Assembly: GCA_028023455.1 (NCBI GenBank)
Contig: JAQFVV010006833.1
Span: forward strand, 1-64,000
DNA: 64,000 nt
From: Epiperipatus broadwayi
Lineage: Eukaryota > Onychophora > Udeonychophora > Euonychophora > Peripatidae
Direction: 5' to 3'
A program made the position numbers and the translations under genes. A model generated the notes under the pieces. The model was not told the origin of the DNA, made no database searches, and worked only from the letters and a program-made list of their open reading frames with translations. Position 1 is the first letter of the stretch. The number at the start of each line of letters is the position of its first letter. Shown here in pieces: positions 1 to 12,420 of the stretch.

Positions 1-2227
1 AAAAAAATTTTTATTTATCTTTATAAAATTAATAATTTGGATTTTCAACAACTAATGTTTTATGACATTAGTGGACCTTGCTGGCATAGCTTATAAATAA
101 CTTTAAAACTGTAAGCGATTATATTTAAAAAAATCTATCAGTTAATTATCAAAGCAAACAAGTCACTTTAGTTGGACTTACAACTAAAATCATACCTATA
201 ATGAAATATACCGTGAATTAGCTAAAACTAAACGATTTTAACTAATTATGCAAACGAACAAAACAGTCGATTACTCAGGTCAAAGATCCTTTCGGTAGAA
301 TCATCTCCCTATGGCTTACGTATTAGACAGGTAAAATAAAAGCTAAATAATGTCGGGTTAATAAATATACGAATGCAAAATGGAGAGAAGAAACGTAAGT
401 AAGAAAATATGAGCCGGATTACGGACACTCGTACATATTCCAATGAAGAATAAAAGGAAAATTGATACGTCCACATGTCGTGTCCATGTATCGATAGGAG
501 ATAGGAATTACAGAAAGTCCTCAAATTTGCCTCTACGAATTCTGCTGACAAATCAACTCTATCTCAAACACGCTGTCCATTTCACAGGCATATGCGAAGA
601 ACGGAAGCTAACTCCAAATCACAAAATCTATGACCATTTTAGGTCTGTTCATGAGACTCCAAGCATTCGTTATTAACCCGAGATCTTATAATTATTAAAT
701 AGGAATGAATTATAATTAAATAGTCTTAAAATGATCTAATACTGCATAGAGAACAACCTGCGTAAACAACTACTTTATATAAATATTTAACATAAAAAAA
801 AAAAACATACTTATAGAAATAAGGGAATTTAATTCTCGAAAAAATCCCCCTTTCCCTCTTTCCTAACTTAAAAAAAAAAGCATGATAATTAAGTGACGCT
901 ATCCAGCGGCGCTGTTACTAGGTCAAAAATCTATAACATATTTTATTCTGTATTGAATTGCAGAAATAAAAAAAATCATAAATCCCATTCCGAGAAATTA
1001 TAGTAAATTTATTTGAAATTACGGTAGATTTGCTTAGAAACATATATATATTCGACACAACCTCACTCATGAAAATAAATCAACTTACTTTACTGTTAAA
1101 ATCAAATCGTTCTTTCCCGAACTCTCTCTAATAAAACGTAATTTGCACTCTTAGCAAATTACTCTGAGCCCCCCCCCCCACAAGTGAAGCTTGTCGAAAT
1201 ACAAAAAAAATCAAAGCATGAAATAATCTCATGCTAAAATTAATATAAAACAAATAAATTCATATTCAATTAAAAATATTAGAAAATTATTGTGAGCTTA
1301 AGTTTATCAAAAGGAAAAACATTATAAATAATTTAAAAGAACAGGTTAAAGAGACAGTTAAAAAAAAGATCCTTAATAAACATTAACTTTTGACATTTTA
1401 AAGCTTTACGAAATTATATTTACATTCTAATAATACTTTGGTCAAATCTGGATGACTACCTTGGTGCTCCCCGGAATGAGTTCTGTGGGCGAACATTGAT
1501 GGCTTATGGCAGTTGATGGCATGTTCTGGCAGCAGCGTAATGGAAGATTTCGGGTCTCAGGAGGGTATGAGCAGTGATTACCCTGTTTTACTCCTCGATC
1601 ATCATAGCGTGCATTTTACGACTCTTTCTGTTCTCCGTCTCGTTCTCTGGTCACTCTCTGTCTAAAAAAGCCACTATCTATCTTTACTTCCTGCTGCCTC
1701 AGGTGATCTTTTAGAAAACAATAGCAATTGTTTTTATTCTAATTTTAGAAAGTTTGTACCTCGATAAGGATTAATATATTTCAATCTAATTTTATATTAG
1801 TTTTTAATTTAGATAACAATGTAGAATTTCTACTAATTAATGAATAGAGATTCCACAGTGAATGGATTTTGGTAATTTATCAATGCTTTTAATTTAAACA
1901 TTTATTTTAAACTTCTTATCGAGGAACAAATCTTTTCAAAAAGGCCATCTTGGATTCTTGAACTAAAAATAAAGCATTTTAAACATATACAGTATATCTA
2001 AAATATATAAAAAAAATTCAAAGTTAATTATTTGAATTTTTTTCTTTTAATAATAAAATGGAATAAGTGTTAGTACAATTATGATCCAAAATAAATTATA
2101 GGATTTATTCAGGATAGTTAAAAATGTTTTTTTAGAATAATAAAAAAAAAGAAAATGTTAGTAAAATAAATAATTAGGTGGGTCAGACCGTGAAACGGCA
2201 AATCTGAATGAGATTTACCATTTAACA
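1..2227 (-). repeat. 3' LTR of Gypsy 1 (cut by the window edge)
   Basis: This segment matches 8340-10572 almost base for base. In element orientation it starts TGTTAAATGG at 2227, directly after a purine tract. The last roughly 820 bases of the LTR lie outside the window. Both LTR copies contain the same 77-81-codon open frame (443-676 here); it is shared because the LTRs are copies of each other, and I do not treat it as a gene. A GC-richer block at about 1460-1690 ends in a splice-donor-like site (exon side at 1460), as in the other LTR. Confidence 0.92.
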
Positions 2228-2238
2228 CTCCCCCACTT
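2228..2238 (-). other. Polypurine tract of Gypsy 1
   Basis: Read on the minus strand this is AAGTGGGGGAG, immediately followed by the TG that opens the 3' LTR. This is the expected place and composition for the plus-strand primer of an LTR retrotransposon. The 2239-2489 stretch between it and the integrase stop shows no gene. Confidence 0.75.
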
Positions 2239-2489
2239 CATGAAAAAAAAAATCTATACATATATATATATTTAACATATACACAAAATTTCTAAAACTT
2301 TCCAGGTCACAGAGTCCCAACCAGCTATTTCTCACACTACCTACTCTTTGGTTACAATCTGAAATGTCCTATTTGTTTGAATTAGGCATTTCATCTAAAC
2401 TCTATATACACGCAAAATTCTCATTTCTTAGTCCAGTTATAAATTCCTGTTGTTTACTAAAAATATCCATCTAGATTAAGTACTGTGTG

Positions 2490-3871
2490 CTATCTTCCTG
2501 GATCTGGTGGGACATATGGCTTTAACTGCCTGGCATTAAAAGTTCCTCTATTTCCTTGCTCTCCTAATAAAAACGCATTCTCCTGACATTTTCTTTGGAT
2601 CTTGTAAGGACCATGGTAAAGCGGAAATAATTTTTTGAATTCCTTCTTGGTCGCATTACTTGGTTTTGGTGATCTAAGCCACACCATATCCCCTACTTGA
2701 AATTTCTGGGGTGAATTGTGATATCTTTTCATTCTTACCCAGGCCATCCTTTCCATACGGGCACGGGCTGCCTTTTGGTCCTCTTCAGGGTGGATAACCA
2801 GATCTTTTTTTGGCCGAATTTTACCGAATATTTTGGGGCACGGTTTTCCATAGTGGAGCCTTTTTGGGGTGAATCCTGTAGATTCATTCAAGGTATGGTT
2901 GATGTACCCCACAATTTCATCAGTTCTCCTTACCCATCCCCGATGATCGTGAGATGTGTACGTGCGGAAGAGCCTGTTAATTTCTCTCATGACCCTTTCA
3001 CACGGATTAGATTGAGGGTTTCTAACAGAAGTTAATCGATGATGTAGTCCTTGTTTCTCGATCCATCTAGCCCACTCCTTTGAAGTAAATGCAGTCCCGT
3101 GGTCCAAGAGGATTACCTCTGGTGTTCCTACTTCCGGAAATTGCTTTGTTGGAGCACGCAAATAGCATTTCTCGAATCTGTAGCTCTTACATGGTATGCC
3201 CGTACATACTTTGAAAATACATCATATGTAACGAGCAAGTACCGAAACTCTTGAAATGAAGGCAATGGCCCATAGTGGTCCACGGTGAGCAGTTCATTTG
3301 GTTTAGTTACAGTAATGGGGTGGAGGGGTCCTGCATAGGACCTGTTTGGGTATTTATTCTGAGCACATTTGGTGCACCTCCTGAGGATGAGAAGGACTTG
3401 AGCATATAGACCGGGCCAATAGAACCGTCGCCTAATAGCTTCTTCAGTTTTCCGAGGCCCATAGTGCCCAATATTCTCATGCACATGTTGTATGATTCTG
3501 GTCCTCAATTCTGTGGGAATTATTATTTTCCATGGGTTGTCTCGTTCCTTCATTTTAATTTGTAGAATCTCATGCCTAAGTCGGTACTGTGAACGTCTTT
3601 TCTGAAAATGTTTACTTCTCTCATGCAGATCCTTTTTCAGCTTGGTGATTATTTGTCCATATTGTTTTTCAGCTTGTTGCCAATATCCTAAGCCCTGCAA
3701 TTCATCCTCAATAATAGTTTCCTTCCAGGCTACCATAATCTGGGCAGTTTGATCATGCAGTTCCGGGCTCTGAGGGTTCATTGGTATTGGGTGATGGCTT
3801 AAAATGTCAACCACCACATTTTCTGGTCCTGGGCAGTAGACTACACTATACCGAAATTTCTGTAGGGTCAA
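2490..3871 (-). pseudogene. Gypsy 1 integrase (one frameshift)
   Basis: Integrase inserts the element cDNA into host DNA. Two overlapping frames cover it: 3871-3128 and 3161-2490. The upstream frame begins with the linker seen after RNase H (PGPENVVVDILS), then an HHCC zinc-binding domain (H131, H136, C166, C169 of that frame) and the first catalytic Asp in LLTVDHYGPLP. The downstream frame holds the second Asp (D20, LLDHGTAF) and the Glu (E55, NPQSNPCERV), exactly 35 apart as in the D,D-35-E family. It ends with a GPY/F-like module (FQVGDMVW ... YHGPYKI). The catalytic residues survive, but the frame break near 3130-3160 makes it a pseudogene unless bypassed by frameshifting. Confidence 0.9.
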
Positions 3872-3890
3872 ACTCCAACGAATGAGTCGG

Positions 3891-4181
3891 TCATTTGTTA
3901 GGAAACTTGTTTAAAAATTCCAAGCATCTGTGGTCGGTAATTATGATTACTTCAGATCCCAGGAGGAATTGCTTGAATTTTTGACAAGCCCACACAATAG
4001 CGAGTGTTTCCGGTTCTGTTGTGGTATAGTTTACCTCAGCCCCTTTTAAAGTTCGGCTGATAAAATAGAGAACTTGGTGTTGTCCCCTTTTGCCCACTTG
4101 AAATAACACAGCACCTAGACCCCTCTTGCTACTGTTGGTTTGGACGTAGAAGGGGCGGTTAAAATCTGGGTGGTGGAGCAT
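3891..4181 (-). pseudogene. Gypsy 1 RNase H domain
   Basis: RNase H degrades the RNA strand of the RNA/DNA hybrid during reverse transcription. The frame reads PDFNRPFYVQTNSSKRGLGAVLF, then YTTTEPETLAIVWACQKF and VIIITDHRCLEFL, the usual order for a Ty3/Gypsy RNase H. In the first motif the residue normally Asp (QTDAS/QTDSS) is Asn, which would be expected to impair metal binding. It lies between RT and integrase but is separated from both by frame breaks, so it is a decayed domain of one original polyprotein. Confidence 0.85.
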
Positions 4182-4249
4182 TACGGCTTGTAAAAACTAT
4201 TTTTGATTACTTGAAAGTTCTGATCATGAGTGGTGGTCTATGCCCACCT

Positions 4250-5264
4250 CTTATTTTTACGTAAAAGATCAATCAAATGAGTTGTTTTTAATGCAAACCT
4301 GGGGTAGAATTTATGATAGAAATTGCATAACCCCAGGAAAGAATGGACTTTCTTGCGGGTCATTGGGGTTGGGAATTTCTCAATAGCTTCAATTTTTTCA
4401 GGGTGAAGTTTTGTTCAATCTACGCTAATGATGTGACCCAAGAATGAGATTTCTTTTAGGGCAAAGCGGCTCTTCTCCAAATTAATGGTGATGTTTTCCC
4501 ACTCACACTCCTTGAAAAATAGGCCTAAGTACTTAATGTGTTCTTCCATGTCCTTTGAAGCTATTACAATATCGTCAATGTAGCAGACCATATGGTCTTT
4601 GCAATTCCTCTGAGAGTACTTGTTTGAGACAGCGCATCAATCCTGCACCACTGTTTATAAGGCCGAAAGGCACCCTCTTGAATACATGGCTTTGGCCGTT
4701 ATATCAAAAAGCAGTATATTTTCGATCTCTTGGATCAAGGGCCATCTGCCAATAACTTGAAGTTAAATCCAAAGTGGAAAAAATAGTCTTTCCAGCCAGA
4801 CAGACAAAGACTTCTTGGATAGGTGGGAGCATGTCTCTCTCGGGTATGGTCATGCTGTTCAATTTACGAGCATCAAGGTACAAATGAAGGTCACCACTCC
4901 TTTTCCTTATGACCACTAAAGGATTATTGTAAGGGGATGGTCCCCGTTCGATGATTCCCCATTCCATCATCTGTTTAATTTGACTCTCCACCTTTTCTTT
5001 GTATTGGAAGGGAATTGGGTAGGTTTTGGATTGGACATATGATTCTTCTTTTAATCTAATGCGGTGGGTATAACCTTTGATTTGACCAGGGACTTGAGAA
5101 AATACCTTGGAATAGTTTTCCAACATTTCTTTAATTTGGTTCCTGTCTCTGGGATTGGCAATCGCTGCTTCTTGTACCTTTGTCAAGATCAATGCCGGGT
5201 CAATCGGTTGAATGATACAGCTGCGGTTATCCACCTGATTTTTCTGGGTGTCTTGAAATTTCAC
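4250..5264 (-). pseudogene. Gypsy 1 reverse transcriptase
   Basis: RNA-dependent DNA polymerase of the element. The first part (5264-4704) carries MMEWGIIERGPSPYNNPLVV, a GDLHLYLDARKLN block and motif A (FSTLDLTSSYWQMAL). A frameshift near 4700 moves the reading to VPFGLINSGA. A second shift follows before the active-site box YIDD (codons at 4582-4571), then FLGHIISVD and SFLGLCNFYHKF at the connection to RNase H. The catalytic Asp residues remain, so the loss of function comes from frame breaks and scattered stops rather than from motif loss. Confidence 0.9.
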
Positions 5265-5429
5265 GGCCTCTTGCTTTATGTAACAGGTCCTTCAGGAGTA
5301 ATCAATGATGTCTTCATGTTGTATTAAAAAATCTGATCCCAACACCATGTCATAAATGAGTCCATCCATGACTAAAAAGGCATGTCCTAAAGATATTTGA
5401 TTTAACTCCAACCATATTTGGTAATTTTC

Positions 5430-5660
5430 ACTCATTGATTTTACGTCCATTTGTCAGAGTTAGAGCAATGGGCTGTGTTGGGAGCTTCATGAATTCTTTT
5501 AATCTCCTCATGTTTTCAAACCAAGCTTTTGATATCAGGGATACTTGGCTTCCCGAATCCATTAATGCTTGCACTCTCTCGGTCTCAACTGTTATCTGCA
5601 CAATTGGGAAGAGTTTCCCATGCTATTGTTTCTGGATCTATCTCCTTCATGGATGATTGT
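5430..5660 (-). pseudogene. Gypsy 1 aspartic protease remnant
   Basis: The minus strand reads VQALMDSGSQVSLISKAWF, with the active-site D-S-G codons at 5559-5551. This is the flap-less pepsin-like protease that normally cuts the Gag-Pol polyprotein. It sits between gag and RT, as expected for Ty3/Gypsy. Reading is broken before the RT frame, so it is a remnant. The zinc knuckle normally found at the end of Gag was not recognised between 5660 and 5870. Confidence 0.75.
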
Positions 5661-5869
5661 GGTTCTTGGATTTTCCTCAGTTATTTCTATTTTTTCGGTT
5701 ACTTTGACCCTTTTGTTCCACTCCTGTGTCTTTATCACTAATAGAGGTTAAAAATCTTCCCATCTCGAGGATGGTGTCAATTTGGCAGCTTAACATCATT
5801 CTTTGGATCATATGGGCATATTTTTCTTTATAATGTGCATAATGCGTGTATCAGAGTACGTGAAGGCGG

Positions 5870-6399
5870 TTAGGGTTCGAAACTTCGCCACTTGTTTAAA
5901 AAAAATTGGATGAAAGTTCCTTGCTCGCTACCTTGATATTTTTCGGCTGTCAAAGTCTGAATCATTTCTTGTTTGCTCATGGCTCCAAAATTGCTCTATC
6001 ACAGCTTGTTCATATTCTTTGAAGTTTTTGGTTTCTGTGCTAATGACCTGCACCAATCCTTTGCAGTGTTTTTTAAATAATGGCTCGCAACAGCCACTTT
6101 CTCAGCCTCATCCATTGCATGAACATGGATCAGTTCCCTCAGGCTTTCTATGTGCTCTATGGGATTCCCTCCGGACTCGCCTTGGAACTCCTGTATATGG
6201 ATCAGTTGGGATATCAATGATGGTTCCTGTGAGCTGCTTGAAGGTGTTTGAACTTATTGTTGGTGGTCTTCTCATTAGCCTCTGTTTCTATGATGGCTAT
6301 TCTTTGATCTAGGGCTTCTTGATGCTTGTGCATTGTTCTCTCAATTTCATATCTCATTGTTGTCATAATGCTGTTCATCATCATCTTTGAATTTTCCAT
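5870..6399 (-). pseudogene. Gypsy 1 gag (capsid region, frameshifted)
   Basis: The first frame starts with ATG at 6399 (MENSKMMMNSIMTTMRYEIE, a helical N-terminus) and stops near 6214. The capsid continues in another frame: IQEFQGESGGNPIEHIESL, then AVASHYLKNTAKDWCRSLA, and after another shift NFKEYEQAVIEQFW. This follows the Ty3/Gypsy capsid pattern (F-x-G start, an A-x-x-W core, an FW motif further on). The FKEY...FW segment closely resembles the separate gag remnant at 13.8-14.9 kb, which puts both in related families. Confidence 0.75.
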
Positions 6400-7500
6400 C
6401 GCTCTTTTCTCTTAATTTATTGTGGGATAAACAAAACTCTATATATTTATTTGACTTTAACGGGTTACACCACCCTTCCCTCCTAAAACATCTCCCATCC
6501 TACTACTACTACCTGCTCTGTTTACTACCTTTAGTTATAAAATTATTTGCCACTCAGCTAAAAAAAATTTTTTCAAAACTTTAACTTTTTCCTAAATGAA
6601 ACAAATTTATTCTTTTTACCTCTGGTTGTTCTCCTGTGCCTGGACAGATTTGACATTGATCATACATCACTTAGTTGATAACAATTGGTTTACATGATTT
6701 AACTTACATTTAAGTTGTTACTGATACATTTAAGTTGTTACTGACTCTTTAACCATTTCATTCTTCCAGGTTCGAATCTTAAATAACACTATTTTGTGTT
6801 TGAAAATATTGAATTAAACTATTGGCAAATTTTTTGTCTGGGCACCAGCCAATAGTTCATATATATGCTTTATTATTAACAATTTATTCACCCAAGTCTC
6901 TATTAACAAACATTTGTTGCTATTACACAATTTTGATTTAGTTATTTTTTTTTATATCACAATATTTTACAGACTGAAGATTTATTTATATACCAAAACA
7001 TACAGTATTTGGTTTATTTTTCTTTTACATTTTACACATGAAGAAAAATCACAGATAGAAAAAAAATCTCATATATTTTCCTTTTTATTTTGAGTCTGTG
7101 TACATATAACACTTTTAATTTTGGGTACCAGCTATTTGTGGACACATTATTCTTATTCTCTACCACAAAATACAGCCCAAAAAAATACATGTGTATTTCA
7201 CACATTTTATTTTATCAACATATTTATCATGGTGTAGGTATTTATCTAAAATCCCCACCATTTTTGAGCATCAAAACTCAGGAAAAAAATTTTTTTTTTT
7301 TTACACGTATACATTATTCATTACTGTGTCAAAAAGCATAACACAAAAACACATTATATACATTAAACATTATTCAGAGTTTTGCAGTGTGTGCAAAACA
7401 TCATACAAACTTGGGAAAAAAATCTTACATATATTTGTTATTTAGTGTAATTCAAAAAAAAAACCTTATATATATATGCTTAACATTATACAGGGTGTGG
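6400..7500 (-). other. Gypsy 1 untranslated leader
   Basis: About 1.1 kb of AT-rich DNA between gag and the primer-binding site, without a recognisable gene. It includes a perfect 20-bp tandem duplication at 6705-6744. Confidence 0.6.
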
Positions 7501-7518
7501 GAATATCTAATAGCACCA
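7501..7518 (-). other. Candidate primer-binding site of Gypsy 1
   Basis: Minus-strand reading TGGTGCTATTAGATATTC begins right after a CA that would close the 5' LTR (TG at 7519-7520 on the plus strand). A TGG start is what a tRNA CCA end would pair with. Similar TGGTGCT starts occur at 13227 and 44361 on the plus strand. The tRNA was not identified. Confidence 0.45.
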
Positions 7519-10500
7519 TGATGGGTGTCCAAAAACCCGAAAAAAAATACGATGTACCGGTCGAAAAGCACACATCGATCCAACAAACCCCTGAATACAG
7601 GTAATGTACCTCGAGTCCGACCATGTACAAGATAGATAAATCAGGTACATCATGAATTCTGCCCTATTTACCTATATCCCCAGGTCAAAGATCTAATCAA
7701 TGGCCTTTCTCGACGATACGATCGAATTCCTTTATTTTCACTGTGCCGGCAGCTGGGTCTTAAAGCATGAGATTCGATTTTGTTACATTTAAATGAGAAC
7801 TTGGGTGATTGGTTGATAGATATATTTAAAAGTCAAAATTTATTTAAAATAAAAATAAATAAAATGATTCGAGACCACTGGAAGTTTGTTTTAGTTATAT
7901 ATATATATTTAAAATCATTAGACATTCTACATTAATTATTTTACATTAGTTGAAACTCAAGCTAAAAAAAAAACAAAATTACAATCTTTAAATTAACTTC
8001 ATAATTATATGATTTCATGACGAATTTATTTATATTAGCGGTCAGCATTGACATTATTGAGTTTGCACAATTTATTTTATGAAGTTTATACATCTTTATT
8101 TTTGTTTACATTTATTCTCTTTTTTTTAAAATAGCAAAAATTATTTCATAATTAAATGACCACGGACTTCAAAATTCCCCGTGCACATTTATTACAAGCT
8201 TATAATATAGCGATAGGTTTAAACGTCTGCCTAACGCACATATATAAGAATGACTTAAAAAAACATTTCTATTGGAAAAGATATTAAGTAAATAGACGAT
8301 TGTAGTAAGACTAATTTGACGTCATCCTCCATTAACATATATAAAAAAAAAATTTTATTTATCTTTATAACATTAATAATTTCGATTTTCAACAACTAAT
8401 GTTTTATGACATTAGTGGACCTTGCTGGCATAGCTTATAAATAACTTTAAAACTGTAAGCGATTATATTAAAAAAAAATCTATCAGTTAATTATCAAAGC
8501 AAACAAGTCAATTTAGTTGGACTTACAACTAAAATCATACCTATAATGAAATATACCATGAATTAGCCAAAACCAAATGATTTTAACTAATTACACAAAC
8601 GAACAAAACAGTCGATTACTCAGGTCAAAGATCCTTTCGGTAGAATCATCTCCCTATGACTTACGTATTAGATAGGCAAAATAAAAGCAAAATAATGTCG
8701 GGTTAATAAATATATGAATGCAAAATGGAGAGAAAAAACGTAACTAAGAAAATACGAGCCGAATTACGGACACTCGTATGTCTATTCCAACGAAGAATAA
8801 AAGGAAAATCGATACATCCACATGTCGTGTCCATGTATCGATAGGAGATAGGAATTACAGAAAGTCATCAAATTCGCCTCTACGAATTCTGCTGACAAAC
8901 CAACTCTATCTCAAACATGCTATCCGTTTCACAGGCGTATGCGAAGAACGGAAGCTAACTCCAAATCACAAAATCTATGACCGTTTTAGGTCTGTTCATG
9001 AGACTCCAAGCATTCTTTATTAACCCGAGATCTTATAATTACTAAATAGGAACGAATTATAATTAAATAGTCTTAAAATGATCTAATACTGCATAGAGAA
9101 CAACCTGCGTAAACAACTACTTTATATAAATATTTAATATACAAAAAAAAACATACTTATAGAAATAAGGGAATTTAATTCTCGAAAAAATCCCCCCTTC
9201 CCTCTTTCCTAACTTAAAAAAAAAGCATGATAATTAACTGACGCTATCCATCGGCACTGTTACTAGGTCAAAAATCTATAACATATTTTATTCTGTTTTG
9301 AATTGCAGAAATAAAAAAAATCATAAATCCCATTCTGGGAAATCTATAGTAAATTTATTTGAAATTACGGTAATTTGCTTAGAAACATATATATATATTC
9401 GACACAACCTCACTCGTGAAAATAAATCAACTTACTTTACTTTTAAAATCAAATCGTTCTTTCCCGAACTCCCTCTAATAAAACGTAATTTGCACTCTTA
9501 GCAAATTACTCTGAGCCCCCCCCCCATGAGTGAAGCTTGTCGAAATACAAAAAAAATCAAAGCATGAAATAATCTCATGCTAAAATTAATATAAAACAAA
9601 TAAATTCATATTCAATTAAAAATATTAGAAAATTATTGTGAGCTTGAGTTTATCAAAATGAAAAAACATTATAAATAATTTAAAAGAACAGGTTCAAGAG
9701 ACAGTTAAAAAAGATCCTTAATAAACATTAACTTTTGACATTTTAAAGCTTTACGAAATTATATTTACATTCTAATAATACTTTGGTCAAATCTGGATGA
9801 CTACCTTGGTGCTCCCCGGAATGAGTTCTGCGGGCGAACATTGATGGCTTATGGTGGTTGATGGCATGTTCTGGCAGCAGCATAATGGAAGATTTCGGGT
9901 CTCAGGAGGGAAAGAGCAGCGATTACCCTGTTAAACTCCTCAATCATCATAGCATGCTTTTTACGACTCTGTCTGTTCTCTGTCTCGTTCTCTGGTCACT
10001 CTCTGTCTAAAAAGGCCACTCTCTATCTATTACTTCTTGCTGCCTCAGGTGATCTTTTAGAAAACAATAGCAATTGTTTTTATTCTAATTTTAGAAAGTT
10101 TGTACCTCGATAAGGATTAATATATTTCAATCTAATTTTATATTAGTTTTTAATTTAGATAACAATGTAGAATCTCTACTAATTAATGAATAGAGATTCC
10201 ACAGTGAATGGATTTTGGTAATTTATCAATGCTTTTAATTTAAACATTTATTTTAAACTTCTTATCGAGGAACAAATCTTTTCAAAAAGGCCATCTTGGA
10301 TTCTTGAACTAAAAATAAAGCATTTTAAACATATACAGTATATCTAAAATATATAAAAAAAATTCAAAGTTAATTATTTGAATTTTTTTTCTTTTAATAA
10401 TAAAATAGAATAAGTGTTAGTACAATTATGATCCAAAATAAATTATAGGATTTATTCAGGATAGTTAAAAATGTTTTTTTAGAACAACAAAAAAAAAGCA

Positions 10501-10572
10501 AATGTTAGTAAAATAAATAAGTAGGTGGGTCAGACTGTGAAATGGCAAATCTGAATCAGATTTACCATTTCA
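7519..10572 (-). repeat. 5' LTR of Gypsy 1, about 3.05 kb
   Basis: From 8340 on it matches the left-edge LTR. The part from about 7600 to 7780 matches another LTR at 59811-59935 (GTACCTCGAGTCC and ACTCTGCCCTATTT shared), which shows that the LTR extends leftwards to about 7519. It opens, in element orientation, with a near-perfect inverted repeat (10537-10573). It contains two GC-richer blocks, at about 9805-10030 and 8700-9030. At roughly 3 kb it is long for a Gypsy LTR. Confidence 0.8.
9805..10030 (-). promoter_or_regulatory. Leader segment in Gypsy 1 LTR ending in a splice donor-like site
   Basis: GC-richer block that ends GCACCAAG|GTAGTC at 9805. It contains a short open frame starting MMIEEFNRVIAAL, which is broken by a stop in the left LTR copy. 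It could be a transcribed leader exon whose intron removes much of the LTR and leader. The matching blocks in the other LTR families (56.15-56.43 and 61.84-62.05 kb) end in the same kind of site. The role is inferred; no transcript evidence is available. Confidence 0.35.
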
Positions 10573-10573
10573 C
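10537..10573. repeat. Terminal hairpin of the Gypsy 1 LTR
   Basis: GTGAAATGGCAAATCTGA and TCAGATTTACCATTTCAC are inverted copies with one mismatch and a one-base spacer. The left LTR has a degraded form at 2190-2227. Confidence 0.9.
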
Positions 10574-12420
10574 TATTAACATCTATTCATTTTACAATTA
10601 TCATTATTTTTGTACATGTCCAAGAGGCATTATTTACAGACTGCAAATGAACTTTCATTTTCCCAGCTAAAAAATATTTATTTTTTTTGTTAGTGTATGA
10701 TAAGACTAGTAGACCAATTATTTGTCTTTATATTTTTAATTACTTATTATTTTCTTTTGCTTCAAGATTGTCGTGGATGTGTATAATATAAAAAATTATT
10801 ATACGGGGTAAATGATTATTTTGACATAATTTTTGTTGTATACATGTATTCTACATGCATATATTAGTGGTAGAAATAATTGTTTGCTATTATGAAGCTA
10901 TCAGATAATTTAAAAGAGGAGTAAATGCATAAAAGTATTAATTTTATTTTTCTTTACATTGCCAGAGATTAAGAGGTCTATCTAATAATAATTATTATGC
11001 TTTAAATTTAAAAGATTGGCAGTTTGTCATAAACCAAAATTTTATTTTGATTTATTAATGTTAACTACACAAAAGTGTTGTTTTATATTTGCTTTGCCAA
11101 AAATGATGAGATTTATTTAATAGTAATTATTATACTTCAGATTTAAAATATTTACAGTTAGTCAAGAATGAGACATTTATTTTTAATTTATTAGTTAATG
11201 TTATAATATCTACGTATTGAATATGATTTGAAATTATTTTGTGCATTATCATGTGTGTGTGCTTATTGTGCAATTCATTTATATAATTGTTAAATTTAAA
11301 GTCAATTGACTTATATTTCTCCAATCGGTTTCGGATGATGTGATATGCCAAAAGAAATGGAAGAATTAGAAATTTATCTAAGAATGAATTTTTTTTTTTT
11401 ATGTTTAGAATAAAACATGTTAAATGGCTATGAAGAAAGAAGTCATTTATGATATATATTATATTGTTAGGGATTGAGAGAACTCTCACTTAGTTTATTT
11501 AAATATTATCATGAGTGGATTATATTTTCCAAATTGAGCACTTGTGCATTATGATAATGTTATATAAAATAAAGCAGTGTATTTCCCTTGTGACGAGACT
11601 AGAGCCACACCAATATTAAACCTCTAAGTAAGGTTAGGGAATCACTATATTTTGTTTAGATTATTAGAGTTAAGAAAGTCTTTTGTCCCTCATATATCCA
11701 TTTTGGAGTGTTTCCCATCATATATTTATAGCTATGTGTAATGTAGTATAAAAATAAAAGGTAGGATTGATTTCTTTTATAGAACATCTAAGTAGAAGTA
11801 GTTCTAAAGTATGGTGGTATATAGGCACACACACATATATATATATAATCAAAATTTGTAGTAAATTTGATTTTCTTTCCTTCATGTTTTTTTTTTGTTT
11901 TGGGTGCGTATATTTTTAAATGGGGAAAATAGAAAGAGATTAAACAGAAAGGGTTGGGGGGGGTATAAAATTTGTGCTCTTGTATTTTGTTTAAAAATGC
12001 ATGTAATTGTATTGCTGTATGGATGAATAAGTGGAATGAAAAAATAATAATATGGCAAGATTTTCATTTTCAAGATGGAAGTCATAGTATGGTATATTCA
12101 AAAAGATATATTAAAAGAAAGAAAAAGATCAAAAATGTATTAGATTGTTATCTTGATAAATAAAAATGCTAAGAAAGAAACAAAGAATGGTCAAATATGG
12201 ATTTTGAGGTGTTAATTGAAATTCCTTAACGTCAAGAAAAAATAAAAAGAAGTGCTGAAGGGTTTTTGCAAACCTAAAAATAACACTTTTTTTTTTAAAG
12301 AAAAGAAAAAAAAGAAAAAGAAAATGGAACAATGAAATTAATTAATGGTAATTCTTGGGTTGGACTTTGGTGGCCATTTTAAAAAGATTGTTCTAATAGT
12401 GAGATCGTAAGAATATTATT
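10574..12420. other. AT-rich DNA without a recognised gene
   Basis: Open frames here are low-complexity and AT-biased (for example 11130-11489 on the minus strand) and show no family motif. Nothing else stands out except homopolymer and TA-rich tracts. Confidence 0.6.

Larger units (their letters stand above)
1..10572 (-). mobile_element. Ty3/Gypsy retrotransposon 1, nearly complete, minus strand
   Basis: Two long direct repeats (1-2227 and 7519-10572) bracket gag, protease, RT, RNase H and integrase remnants, all on the minus strand in the Ty3/Gypsy order with RNase H before integrase. The left LTR runs off the window edge, so the element is longer than seen here. The overlapping LTR parts look roughly 96-98% identical by eye, with a few small indels, which suggests an insertion that is not very recent. 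The coding part carries several frameshifts and is unlikely to be active. Only about 250 bp lie between the integrase stop and the left LTR, so there is no room for an envelope gene. Confidence 0.93.

Noticed and set aside
443-676. 77-codon open frame conserved at 8778-9023
   Set aside because: Both lie at the same place in the two LTR copies, so conservation follows from LTR duplication. No family motif; the opposite strand is open too.
2718-3035. 105-codon plus-strand frame
   Set aside because: Antisense to the integrase, which has clear catalytic motifs on the minus strand.
11130-11489. 119-codon minus-strand frame
   Set aside because: Low-complexity, Ile/Asn-rich frame in AT-rich DNA with no motif; expected by chance at this composition.
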